Positions 34,945 to 46,511 of a DNA stretch of 64,000 bases are shown here, piece by piece. The stretch lies in the NCBI GenBank assembly GCA_947623455.1, contig OX392528.1, positions 57,430,322 through 57,494,321 on the forward strand. The letters run 5' to 3'. The position numbers and the translations under genes were made by a program. Numbering within the stretch: position 1 is the first letter of the stretch; every line of letters starts with the position of its first letter. The DNA comes from Mimachlamys varia. Taxonomy: Eukaryota > Mollusca > Bivalvia > Pectinida > Pectinidae. Under the pieces are notes generated by a model. The model did not search any database. It had not been told where the DNA came from and saw only the letters and a list, made by a program, of their open reading frames with translations.

Positions 34945-35475
34945 TTTTAGCTTCAATATGACTAACACGGGCAGCTTACAACTAAGTTGTACGATCAATG
35001 TGATGATTTCGATTTTTCTATCGTGAACTTTCCTTTCCTGAGAGTAACACCCCTTCTTCTCCATCCTATGGTGTTTACATGTCAAAGTTGATTCGTTATT
35101 CTAGGACTTGCTCTGAATATCGAGATCTTCGTGATAGATGTCAGCTGCTGACAAACAAACTTACGGGACATAGTATCGAAAGATGCAAGTTGAAGAGTAC
35201 ATGTATGAGCAAGTTGTATGGTCGCCATCTTGGTCTGAATGAGAAACATTCTACACTGTACATCCTTGTATGATATGAAGATGGGCGTTTAAAAAAAATG
35301 CTAATGAGTTTGCCTGTTTTTTGGGATTACGAATTATGCCTCAGTCTCACTTTGAGGCCATGGCATTTACTTGAATCTGACCAAACTTTTCTGTCACATT
35401 TGGTTATTTTGTCACTAGTTTAATCGAATTGGAGATCAGATTAGGATTTTGCTTTGGTATTCTCTTTTTTATAGT
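34945..35475 (+). mobile_element. Penelope-like family fragment (copy C)
   Basis: Decayed coding text: TNTGSL, then DDFDF in a shifted frame, then LIRYSRTCSEYRDLRDR, CQLLTNKLTG and KLYGRHLGLNEK. It ends with 3' UTR blocks GATATGAAGATGGGCGTTT, CTAGTTTAATCGA and TTTGGTATTCTC shared with the copies at 37.8 and 39.2 kb. Frame breaks are present. Confidence 0.75.
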
Positions 35476-36289
35476 TGTCTTTTACATAATTATTATGTAT
35501 GTGTCGTGGTGACAGTCAGCAGACACCCGTCACGTTTACAAGTTGACTTTGCACTGTTAAGAGTTAATATCAAGGTGTCAGCGTGTGTACATGTATGACT
35601 CACCATAGCATGGCAAATAATTATTTAAAAAGTAGTACAAGTCGGGATTTTTTTTCGGGATTTTTACATTAGGGACAAAATTGACAAAAAATAAATTCGC
35701 CGCAACCATTGCGATATTTGGATCTCCATGTTTCTCTCAGCTTCCATAATTCCATGGCATTACTTCAATTTTCGCTTCAGTTAGGAAATTGAAGAATACA
35801 ATGCAATAAGTTCTGCATAGTTCGGAATTTACCCAATAAATGGCTGTTGGTATTCAGCAACTGGTACACCTGTTGTCAGTATAATGTGACTGGGTGATAT
35901 TTTTCGCATGGTATTTCAGCGAGGTAGAGATATCAAGGCAACATTATTATAACATCATCATATCAGTTCCAGCACGCATACACACATACGTAACAAGAAC
36001 GGAGTATTGTCTTGATATGACCTTTGCTGCGAATATGTCGTTTTATCCTGCAAGATCAAATCAATTCTGTTTTACTTTATTTCGAAGATATATTCACTGT
36101 GTTTAGTAACTTTTTTTATTATATAACTGACCCAGTCAGTCATGTTATACGGTCATGTCATAAATATGATATCATTCATGTGTAATAACATTATTATGAC
36201 GTCATCAATAAATTACGTTTTAAAGAGAAATGAAACAGAGAGTTTTGATGTATTTTCTCAGGAATGGAAGTTATGTGATAAATAGATTC
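35476..36289. other. Spacer
   Basis: No supported feature; a 70-residue frame at 35894-36106 lacks evidence. Confidence 0.4.
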
Positions 36290-36420
36290 TTACACGAGTA
36301 TCGATGTAATATGAATTTTATTTCACTCATGATTCAATTTGCCCCTCACCTTACAGCTCGTGACATACCAAATAATTGAACTCGTTTAATAAATTCCATA
36401 TTACATCGACGCTCGTGTAA
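36290..36420. mobile_element. MITE, about 131 bp, with terminal inverted repeats of about 30 bp
   Basis: TTACACGAGTATCGATGTAA plus TATGAATTT at the left pairs with AAATTCCATATTACATCGAC plus GCTCGTGTAA at the right, with a few mismatches. No coding capacity. A TTA or TA target would fit the ends. Confidence 0.82.
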
Positions 36421-36512
36421 AATCCCCTAAATATCTAAGCATGATACCATATGTGGTGCTTAAGTTCCTCTCTAGTCGTAAGTGCCTCGCGTACCCTCCG
36501 GTTTCTGAAGAT

Positions 36513-37270
36513 ATGCTATCCTTCCTTTTCTTGTTGGTATGTTCCCGGTTTCTATCCTTCCTTTTCGTGTTGGTATGTCCCCGGTTTCTATCCTTCCTTC
36601 TCCTGTTGGTATGTCCCCGGTTTCTATCCTTCCTTTTCGTGTTGGTATGTCCCCGGTTTCTATCCTTTCTTCTCCTGTTGGTATGTCCCCGGTTTCTATC
36701 CTTCCGTTTCCTGTTGGTATCTCCCCGGTTTCTATCCTTCCTTTTCCTGTTGGTATGTCCCCGGTTTCTATCCTTCCTTTTCCTGTTGGTATGTCCCCGT
36801 TTCTATCCTTCCTTTTCGTGTTGGTATGTCCCCGGTTTCTATCCTTCCGTTTCCTGTTGGTATCTCCCCGGTTTCTATCCTTCCTTCTCCTGTTGGTATG
36901 TCCCCGGTTTCTATCCTTCCTTTTCCTGTTGGTATGTCCCCGGTTTCTATCCTTTCTTCTCCTGTTGGTATGTCCGCGGTTTCTATCCTTCCGTTTCCTG
37001 TTGGTATCTCCCCGGTTTCTATCCTTCCTTTTCCTGTTGGTATCTCCCCGGTTTCTATCCTTCCTTTTCCTGTTGGTATCTCCCCGGTTTCTATCCTTCC
37101 TTTTTGCGTTGGTATCTCCCCGGTTTCTATCCTTCCTTTTCGCGTTGGTATCTCCCCAGTTTCTATTCTTCCTTTTCGCGTTGGTATGTCCCTGGTTTCT
37201 ATCCTTCTTTTTCGTGTTGGTATGTCCCCGGTTTCTATCTTTCTTTTCGTGTTGGTATATCCCTCGTTTC
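36513..37270. repeat. 36-bp minisatellite, about 21 copies
   Basis: The unit is TATCCTTCCTTTTCCTG then TTGGTATGTCCCCGGTTTC. Variants alternate TTCCTG, TCTCCTG, TTCGTG and TTCGCG and GTATGTCC/GTATCTCC. Because 36 is a multiple of three and the unit lacks stops, several frames on both strands stay open for more than 260 codons. A 1-bp deletion near 36798 shifts all frames without creating a stop, which argues against protein selection. Confidence 0.97.
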
Positions 37271-37744
37271 TTCATGTCACTACCTAACTTAATGGGATGC
37301 AACAAAGTTGTTGTCTATTCAAGTGTTTGACGTTTTCTTGTTAAATTGTTGTTTTTCTAAACGTTAGATTTTTCAGTTTTGTAATTACATGTAGTCAATC
37401 CATTGGATTGTTCGTTAAATATACTTTCGGGTTGATTATATGTTCCATCTTTACAATGTTTTATCAGATAAAAAAGAAACAAACAATGTTAAACAATGTT
37501 TGTATCAGACTACAATGTCATTTAGAATATGTAAAAATCGAACAAAATTGATTTTGTAGATATACTTGTCTTTAAACTAGCATATTTAAAGATACTTGCT
37601 TATGTATGAAAGTACCTAACGCAACACACATTCTCGAAAGGTGAACCTTAAGTTCTTGATAGGAAACTTCAAACGATAAATCCTTTTATCTGTATATTTC
37701 TTTTAATTTTACAAACAGCTTCTGATAATGCTTTTTGAAATAAA
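37271..37744. other. AT-rich spacer
   Basis: Nothing recognised. Confidence 0.4.
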
Positions 37745-38035
37745 GTAAAATAAAAGTAATGAAATGAATTTTCCTATCGTTAACTTTCAATTTCTTGATA
37801 GTAACATCCCTGCTTCTCCAACTTATGGTGTTTACATGGTGCAGTTGATTCATTATTCAAGTGTCGTCGATGAAGCAGAAGACTCTTCCGGAACACCTGG
37901 TCTTATTCTCTTGTGCTTTTACAAGGGTCTCCATGTAAATCTTTCCTTCGTTCATATTTTTGCCTCTAGTTTAATCGATTTTGAGTTCGGATTATGATTT
38001 TATAAACGTTTCGGTATTCTCCAATTATTATTTTT
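37745..38035 (+). mobile_element. Penelope-like family fragment (copy B)
   Basis: FPIVNFQFLDSNIPASPTYG then YMVQLIHYSS matches the C-terminal part of the family RT (NFP-LDSNIP-SP-YGVY). It is joined directly to 3' UTR text TCCGGAACACCTGGTCTTAT and TTTAATCGATTTTGAGTT, so a stretch between them is deleted relative to copy A. The UTR part matches 40044-40220 closely. Confidence 0.78.
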
Positions 38036-39209
38036 TATATTCCGATTTCTTTAAAACAATATTCATAATTTAATCAGACGACATGCAATACATTTCTTTC
38101 ATGAGCAATCCGTCTTAATTATGATTACTGTCGTTCATTTTAAACTTCAAGATACAAAGTGTCAAATTCTGCTGGTGGATTATTTGGTCACCAAGGTTTG
38201 TTGTCGCCTTGATGGTCATTACTTTTATGAGTAAACGCACGATTCATAATATGCATATTTAAATCACATGTGTTTGTCGTACCTTTTCTAATTATTTAGA
38301 GCGCTCATTTGAAAAAATAGATTTTTTTAATTCACATTACACAGAGAAATCCATACACTTTTCAATTCATTGATTGTTTTTTTTAATCATGGTATTCTGA
38401 GATGTTCACTTTCAAGTGCTGGTGAAAATGTCAAATTACGTCAATCCGATATAAAACCAACACAACGAATTTTAGTAGAATTTGTTCCAATAATCGTAAA
38501 CATTTATCATCAAAAAGAACGTTTGCTTTTTTGAATTGAAAGTATAAGGAATATTTGTTCTCCGATTTTATACGTGTATTTCTTTTCACAAGAATGATCC
38601 CTCGCAAATATACGAAAGAGGGAACAATTGCGTGATAAGATGGACTACATTTTTAGATGTATCACATCAAATATCCTTCTGCTAGTAAGCAAGTTTGTGG
38701 TATATATAGATTGGTCTCCCGTGTATAGCTAGTGGAATGAACTTGTGTTACCTAACGTATCCTATTTGTTCTTCGATCCGAAATTAAGTAAATACTAGTT
38801 AGAGTGGGTTTTATTGTACCTTAGTGTCGTGCTATTTCTATGGGAAATTTTTCTGGGTCCCATTTGTAAAACTAAACAGATTTTATATATATTGAACAGC
38901 GTTTAAACACAATTGAACAAAATTAGTTAATTCATTGTGAGGGAATCTAGCGAGGCCTACTTGTAATAGTGCAAAACAGTTATCATGAAAATAAAAATTT
39001 GGTTCAATGGCTATGGGTCCAAAGTTCGATGATCAATAAAAAAAATCGACCCATAGATTGAAAAACAAAAAAAAAAAACCGTGGTAATTTGTTTTTCAAA
39101 ACGCTAAGATACGCACTAAAGCAGATGACGATTTGCTATCCGTAGAGTCACAAATTCCCCAATTATACTGGGGGCTATTTGTCCTACTCAACCACAATGA
39201 TCCCAGATA
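38036..39209. other. AT-rich spacer
   Basis: No supported gene; A-rich run at 39066-39078. Confidence 0.4.
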
Positions 39210-40235
39210 GTGACCGGTCTTCACCAACGGGGAAATGACTTTTTCTCTCTATTTGATGCATTAATTGAAGGTATGCCATGCGGTTTTTGGTTCATCCTGA
39301 TACAAAACACTATTGTTAATTCTATTTTTTTTTTTTTTCCATCTTCATCAAAGGCTGGTAAGGTTTTTTCAGAAATACTGTGCCCTACTCTTAGCTGGCT
39401 TTTTTTGTTTTCATACGAGGCTGAATTTATGGAAGAGCTAATCAGGAAAGATTACAAAAACCTTGTCAAATCTATTAATTTCACTTTCAGATGTATCGAC
39501 GATGTGTTGTCTATAAACAACAAGAAGTTTGCTGTCCACATCGATCGTATATACCCTTCTGAACTTGAAATAAAGAACCCAACAGACTCTTCCACATCAG
39601 CTGCTACCTCGATATCTACTTAAACTACGCCCAACATGGACTGCTTACTATTAAGCTTTACGATAAACATGATGATTTCAATTTTCTGATCGTGAACTTT
39701 TCTTGATAGTAACACCCCTGCTTCTCCTATGGTGTTTACATGTCGCAGTTGATTTGATATTCTAGGGCTTGCTCTAGGTATCGTGAACTTCGTGATTGAT
39801 GTCGGCTGCTGACAAACAAACTAACAAAACAAGGATTCGAGAGATGCAGGTTGATCAGAACTATGGGCAAATTTTATGGTCGCTATCTTTGTCTCATTGA
39901 TAAATATTCTGTATTTTTTAAGTGATGTGAAGATGGACGTTTTTAAGTATGCTCATTAGTGTGTTTACCTGTTGTGATTGACAATGATATTCGGTTCTCG
40001 TTTTGAGAACTTGATATTTACTCAGATGTGACAAAGATTTACCTGGCGGGTGTTGTCGATGACGCAGAATACGCTTACTCTTCCGGAACACCTGGTCTTA
40101 TTCTCTTGTGCTTTTATGAGAGTCTCCATGTAAATCTTTCTTTTGTTCCTATTTTACCTCTAGTTTAATCGATTTTGAGTTGGGATTATAGTTTTGTTGA
40201 CGCTTTGGTATTCTCTGATTTTTTTATTGTTTTTC
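39210..40235 (+). mobile_element. Penelope-like family copy A with RT remnant and 3' UTR
   Basis: The frame at 39210-39623 contains WLFLFSYEAEFMEELIRKD and FTFRCIDDVLSINNKKF, with a CIDD box in place of the usual YIDD, then IYPSELEIKNPTDSS. After the stop at 39621 the downstream coding text (DDFNF, LTNKLT-like, KFYGRYLCLID) continues in shifted frames to about 39930, followed by a 3' UTR to about 40235. The RT type is widespread in invertebrate genomes; assignment to Penelope-like elements is tentative. The upstream RT half and any GIY-YIG endonuclease are not visible. Confidence 0.72.
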
Positions 40236-41331
40236 CCCAAGAAACAACACTGTTGCGGTAGTACGATAATCCCTAAGACGTAAATGGCAACACGTATGCC
40301 AAGTCTTTTACAGTATCTCACAAGTCATTCATACTTCCAATTCGCCAGAACGAATCGATTTAGCTATACAGTATGTTAACATCGGGACATCTTGTAGAGA
40401 TTGCTTAAAACTCATTGATAAATTGTTATTCCAAATCACTAGTTACATTGAGCAGAACAATAATATATCATTTCAATAGAAAACTGGATTGCAACGTTAA
40501 GCTTGGTATGTTGGTATTGAGTTTCTGTCACTGGATGATGAAACGGTGTGTGATATTTTCTCATGAGCACATTTTATAATGCATCATTTATCAATTTAAC
40601 AATTGCAATCCTGGTTCTGTTCCTTTCTTAAACATACACATTAGTTTGCACTACTCCACTGGGGTATATAAATAACACATATGGTATTTCAGACTCGCTT
40701 TAAAATGATTTATATCGCTCTATAACACATTCTGATGATATTGTGTTTATGGTACTAAACACAATGAAGCGAGAGTTTTCTTAAATTGACTTGTATAGGT
40801 ACCAGTGGCTTTAATAACAATTATTTCATATTGAAATGGATAACAATTATTTTTTCTATTCAAACAAATTTGTTTTTATTAACACCATGAAACAGATAAT
40901 GTACTTTGGGATTGGCACGTTTTGATCATTTGACATACGCACTGCAGGCAAAATGTAAAACATTTTTGTAAAAAGTAGAAAAAAAACTTAATCAAGTTAC
41001 TATGCTATGCTCATAATCTTTAGCAAGAATTTCAACCTCATTCTGCTTTTAATGATGCTTACCACATTTGAATCGAACACTTGTTACTATTTTAATTTCG
41101 ATTCAGAACACCTGAGAATATCGTCTCCTGCTCCTGAGGGAAGAATTGTATAAACGATTTATTTATACAATATTCTTAAGAACGATTTTGTCCTTTTTTT
41201 ACAGGGTAACTAGAGTAAAGTTTATAACTTCCACCTGTTGATCAAATTTTAAGTTTAAAAAGCGTTATATCTATTGATATCAATAAAACAAAAACTTAAA
41301 TTAATAAAATATCGTTTATTTCATTTTGCAG
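40236..41331. other. AT-rich sequence, possibly intronic
   Basis: No gene recognised. It lies upstream of the candidate microexon at 41332. Confidence 0.35.
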
Positions 41332-41362
41332 GCGGATGCACTAACGAAAGAAAAACGTGAAG
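41332..41362 (+). CDS. Candidate 31-bp internal exon
   Basis: TTTATTTCATTTTGCAG precedes it and GTAAGATT follows, both good splice sites. One frame reads ADALTKEKRE with one base left over. Joined to a possible terminal exon at 42132-42154 (after TTTCTTACACGAATATAATTTCAG, split as acceptor) it would continue E-RTDSMF and stop. Hydrophilic, no family recognised. A 31-bp exon alone is weak evidence; chance pairs of splice-like sites occur. Confidence 0.3.
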
Positions 41363-42131
41363 GTAAGATTGACTTCGTTTTATACTAGCTAGAGTATAGA
41401 GAGTTATATTGAACAGAATACTGCTGAAAATTCTTTTGGAATATCCTTTCCTCGAGCGGTCGAATAACCTATTTGTATTTAATGTTTCATTTCCATACAT
41501 GTTTCATACCATTACTGAACAAATATCATTCCTATTGTATTTGGCCTTTTGAACAAACACCGAATCCTACATTCGATATGCTTTTAATCTGATATAGGCG
41601 TTTAACGTACTTTCTACATTGTGTTATTTTTATACATACACTGTACACTGTATCGTGTGTGGTTTTTGATTTCAATTATATTTGAAGTCTATATAAATGT
41701 CATCCTTATAGCTCTTTTCTAAACTGTTTACAAAGAAATATGAACTCCAGTACTGTTCGGTGAGGATTGCACTAGTTGGTCCACTGCGTCAATTTTCAGG
41801 TCCAAGTTCACTTGAAGCAACGCAAGAATAACATATTTCTTTGGTCCTTTTTTTGCAACAAATTGTCAAAATAGATAAGCCATGCGCATCGCGATTGTTT
41901 CGAAATCCTACCAACTAAAAGAAATTGACGGAATCGCGTTGAGTAACAATTAAATCTAGCTCTCTTGGTGACGTCATTTGAGCTTTGTATCAAATTTTAA
42001 TGCAGCATTACTACATTAATAACTGTTATATTTTAAGCATTATTTTGTGAAATGAGGAAGATGAGCGATCCTTAAACATGAAAACAACGATCAAAGACAC
42101 TTTTTCTTTTCTTACACGAATATAATTTCAG

Positions 42132-42154
42132 AAAGAACGGATTCTATGTTCTAG
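42132..42154 (+). CDS. Possible terminal coding exon paired with 41332-41362
   Basis: ATATAATTTCAG with an upstream pyrimidine stretch forms a fair acceptor. In the phase left by the microexon the frame reads ERTDSMF then TAG. A polyadenylation-type AATAAA lies near 42640. Support is only phase compatibility. Confidence 0.2.
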
Positions 42155-44820
42155 GGAGTAGGAACATTCTCGCAAACAGTATTTATAGCTGTGCGTCCCT
42201 TAATGACCGACCTTGCCTCAGTCATTAAGTTGTCATGCCGGTTGATTGATCCGTTTCCTTTGTATGGCTCTGACCCATTTAACGCTGACTAATTGAAGTT
42301 TAACTATGATTAAAATGATGATACTTAATTGATTTTGAATGAACCCGATTCTGAAAACACATTTTTACCAGAAGAAGACGAAAACAGAATTCGACATTTT
42401 AAAGTTTTTGTTGCAAGGTACTGTAGTGCATGCACATGCTCTGCACAAAATTCTTATTATTATAAGACATTTCATGACGTCACTAGATTCTTCACTCTTT
42501 GACGCCATAAACATGCGCGAAGCCAATTCAGCCAATGTTCATACGCGTTATTGCTGGTACTGTACTCGAATGAGACCATTGTCCAGGGAAATTCGGAGAA
42601 CAGCTTAATTTATTTATTATTTATAGTGAGATAAGGCAATAAATTAGATAGTGCAAAGCTCAGTCATGTCTTAATGAAGCTGAATACGTAACCAAAGAAT
42701 TATAGTATAACAACCTCCCCAATAAACAATTAGTTGATGGGTTTTCTTTGTGTGATTTAAAGATTACGTTGTGGCAACATAAAATATTTACATTACACAG
42801 AAACAGACGACGTACATGGCTCAAACTTTATGAAGACCTTTTGTTAAATATCTTGGTCCTTCCGCATAAACACGCTAAAACATTCCATCATAGCTAAGGG
42901 ATGCTTGATTGCCATATAGTTTCGTTATTTTTAATACATTGTTATCAGTGAGATATCAGAAATGTCAACTTAATATCATCACAGCTTTTATCACTGCTAT
43001 CATTGATATCGCACTATTTGCATACTAAATTTTCATTGTTCAAATTGTATATGCAGTAAGGATATTTAAATTCCTTCATAGCGTTATAATTAATTCCCCA
43101 TTGATTGTATGCAGAATGAGGCTTTCTGATTGGTTGAGATTTCCTTTTCATACCTCTATGAAAAAAAAATCCAAAAATAGTGCGAAAAATTTGACGCCAC
43201 AATACGGCAATTGACGTTGCGTATTGACTTGTAAACAAGAATCCGTTGTAAGATCAGTCAAATTGTACAAGAACATGTTTTGGCTTCAAACAATTTTTTA
43301 TAAGATACGCGGATTCATACAGTTTGCAAACAAATTTTTTTCATACCCCAATGAAACTAAAAAAAATTTCATCAATGCTTACTTAGAAAATAATAAATAT
43401 TTAATGAAATGTATGGCAGACTACGCATTCGCGAAATAAAACAAATATGTCATACTCGTGAAAGATGACGTAACACACACATGTGCTGCAACTTTTGAAT
43501 TTGGTAATAGATACAGTATGCAGAAAAAAATTAAATAACTGCACCATAAAGCTGTTTCGGACTCCTAGGACTGTTCAGTGATGCTAGGAGCCAAAAGGTG
43601 GGACCAAAATTTCAAAACATATTTGAAAGGGCCCGTTTCCAGTAATGTTAATTCTCCATAGGAGGCTGCCCCCGTATAATTTCTTATCTAGCTCAACTAC
43701 ACTTATTTTCTTTTCCGAAGATTAATTTTACACCTTTTCGACACCCAGATTTCATAAAGTCAGTGAAAATATATTTTTATAAAGTTGTCATTTTGAGCAT
43801 CAAAGACATAAGGTCGTAAGTAAAAGAAGGTTATCTCGAAATTGTAATTCGCAACATAGTATAAATTTTTTTTGATAAATATTTCCAAAACATCGTGTTT
43901 ATTCATAAAACAAAAAAACAAAAATTTTCTTGGATGAAAATGCACTTGCAGAGACACAATTATGAAGAAAAATACCATAAAATTGCAATTTTCTCCCGTT
44001 ATATAGATTTGGATGCAAATTTCCATCATAAAATCGGATAGAGCTTTACTTGTTTCATATGTGTACCAAAAATCAGCTAATGCCATGTGGTGGAACGTTC
44101 TCATATCGCCGCCTGAATGTGGTTGTAAATTGAAAGAAAAGGGGAAATGAGTAACAACCTTGTCTGAACCCCTATTATATAGCTTATTATATACAAAATT
44201 TTATATTGAATATCGGAGCGGATATTTTCATGACAGTTTTATCATATCTAACGACTAAATACACAGTATCGATATAAAGATTTACACTGAGGACACCCTT
44301 ATACATGAATACTGTTCTATCTCAAGTTGTCCTCTTTTGAATTTTCTGATCGTGTGGCCTTGTACATTTATTAAAGCGTTGTTGCTCTGTCAGGGTTGGG
44401 ACCCTGACTTGTCTCACTTTCTTTGTGCCTGCCGACCACGCCACATCGAATAGATAGATTATCCATATGAAATACTTTATTTTGTTCTAAGTAATCAATC
44501 ACTTCTGTGCTTCTTGGAGGTATTGAATGTGATTTATTATATTGTCTTGTTATTTCGTGTAATTAGTTGTTCGTTATTTATCACACTTTTCGCATAATTG
44601 TACCAAACTACTAAGTATATGCTGTTTACAGCAATCATCGGTGGCTTGCTATTTTGTTACTTTAACGACGCTTCATAAACCTATCGTTATTGTTTCAAGA
44701 TAACGATGTAAATATTTTGGAGAAGGCCGTCAACTATACTTCAAGAAACGTAGTGGCAATTAGAACAGAAGTGCAGGCAATGTAAATAATCCACAATATA
44801 AATGGCTCCTAGATACGCTT
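42155..44820. other. AT-rich sequence without a supported gene
   Basis: Frames at 42339-42608 and 43760-44104 lack recognised domains. TGATTGGTTGAGATTTCC at about 43120 and TTGACGCCAC at 43190 resemble subterminal words of small transposons, but no paired end was found. Confidence 0.4.
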
Positions 44821-46409
44821 GTGCAACAAGGATTGATGTCAGCAAAGGAACAAGCACTTATTTGCCAGAAGTGCTACATGAAGTATCTTCGGAACAAAAA
44901 TCAGCCTGAACCTGAACCCGAGCAGAACCAGAAAATAGAGGAAGAAGACGACTCCCCGTCCCATATCCTGCCGTTGCTGACCCTTCATGATCTTTTGAAT
45001 GGATCATCTTCACACAAAAAATGCTGTCTCTGTCTTGTTACCTTTGCAATAAATGGAACAAAATCATTAGTCTTACCAAAACGTGCAAGACATCACCTGA
45101 TCTATTCTGTCCCACCTCATCTCGCGTCTGCTCCATTCACCTTATTGGTAACGCCTTAGATCCGTCTACAGAGGTTGTCCTTGATGGTAGAGGTTCCTTG
45201 GAATCTCAGTTACCACCAAAATCGTCCGAATTCATTAATGACCTCCTAGAGGTGTCGCACATGCTTTCACAGAACCAGTCTGCGTTTGCAATAAGCTTTT
45301 CTTCTCTTGATGACTCGGCATGCATGGCCTGGACAGGTTGGTCCAAATATCAATTTTTCTCGAAATCCACTCATACTGTTCCCCATATCTTTCATCTGGT
45401 ATATATACCAAGACTACACACGATACTCTATTACTGTTCTGGGTAAAACTGACATCGACATTTCCCGGAGTCAGTGTTCTTCTCTTTTTGGAATTTCCAA
45501 GTCAAGTGTGTTCAAAACTTTCCACTCCACAGTACATGCATTAGACACATCGATAGTCCAACAATTTCTAGGTCTGGATCACCTGACAAGAGAACGGTCG
45601 CTCGGGCACAATACTGTCTGTTCAGAAGCATTTTTTGGAGGTAAAGCCACTGCCATATTAGATGGCACCTATATTTATATCCAGAAAAGCTCTAACCACA
45701 AGCTCCAGAGAATGTCCTACTGTGGCCAGAAGAAGAGAAACTATCTCAAATTCATGAACATCGCCTTACCAGATGGCTACATTCTGGACACAGTAGGACC
45801 ATTCACTGGCAGCGAAAATGATGCTTCAATTACAAAAAAGTTATGGACAAGCTAGGCTTTCCTTTGAACCGTTACAGCCTGTCTGAATAGTATTAGAGGA
45901 CTGATCTACCAGAGATCTCCAGAGAGAGATGCCAAAGATAGGCTTATGGCTGAACAGATCCGGATCTATCTAGACGGGCAAGGTCCGAGTTTGTCAAGAT
46001 GGATGCATCTTCCGTGCTGTTTCCCCGTCTCCATCTCATTTACTTCAGAACCATGACAGGTGGAACGTATCAGATATCTCTGGCTCCTGGTTACATTGCC
46101 GAACATTTAAGTGATGACGGAGACTATGAGGTGTGGCTTTACCAGCACTCCTCAGACCTTCTCCGATGTCAAATACATTCTCGACACAAAAACCAAATGA
46201 AATATAACGTTTGGATACGGTTCACCGTTTCACCCGATGATGAGGCCCCAATAAAGGACTACTACTGCCAGTGTCCAGTTGGAGAGAGAACGATGGGAAT
46301 GTGTGCGCACATCTCCAGTATCTTGTACTACCTTGGGTACTACAGGGCGCTGGAAAACCCTCGACCATTACAACCACAGGTGAAGAAATTCCGACAAAAC
46401 TTGAAATAG
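44821..46409 (+). pseudogene. Harbinger/ISL2EU-type transposase with SWIM zinc finger, broken
   Basis: N-terminal region with KKCCLC (44821-45159), then in shifted frames a MAWTGWSKYQF segment (about 45320) and an HTH-like SQCSSLFGISKSSVFKTF. A DDE_Tnp_4 core follows: TAILDGTYIYIQKSS with the first Asp at 45661, GQKKRNYLKFMNI, and GYILDTVGPFTGSENDAS with the second Asp at about 45820. The frame stops at 45855. The segment that should hold the third catalytic acid is deleted, and only AKDRLMAEQIR-like linker survives. The C-terminal frame 45999-46409 has YIAEHLSDDGDYEV and a CxC-x9-CxH SWIM finger (DYYCQCPVG then MCAHISSILYYLG). Predicted proteins of molluscs and cnidarians commonly pair DDE_Tnp_4 with such a SWIM end. 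At least three frame breaks and one deletion: inactive. Confidence 0.85.
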
Positions 46410-46511
46410 TTTTCCATGCGGCTACGGCGTGCACATGTCGAAAGTATGTTTGGGGCTCGATATGAAAGATCCCCGTTACCAGGTGACTAACCAAACTTAT
46501 ATATATAGGTA

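Noticed and set aside
36441..37330. Frames of 263-283 codons on both strands
   Set aside because: Product of the 36-bp minisatellite; a 1-bp deletion shifts frames without consequence, so no coding selection is visible.
43760..44104. 114-residue minus-strand ORF
   Set aside because: Phe-rich translation of AT-rich DNA with no domain, splice site or codon bias.
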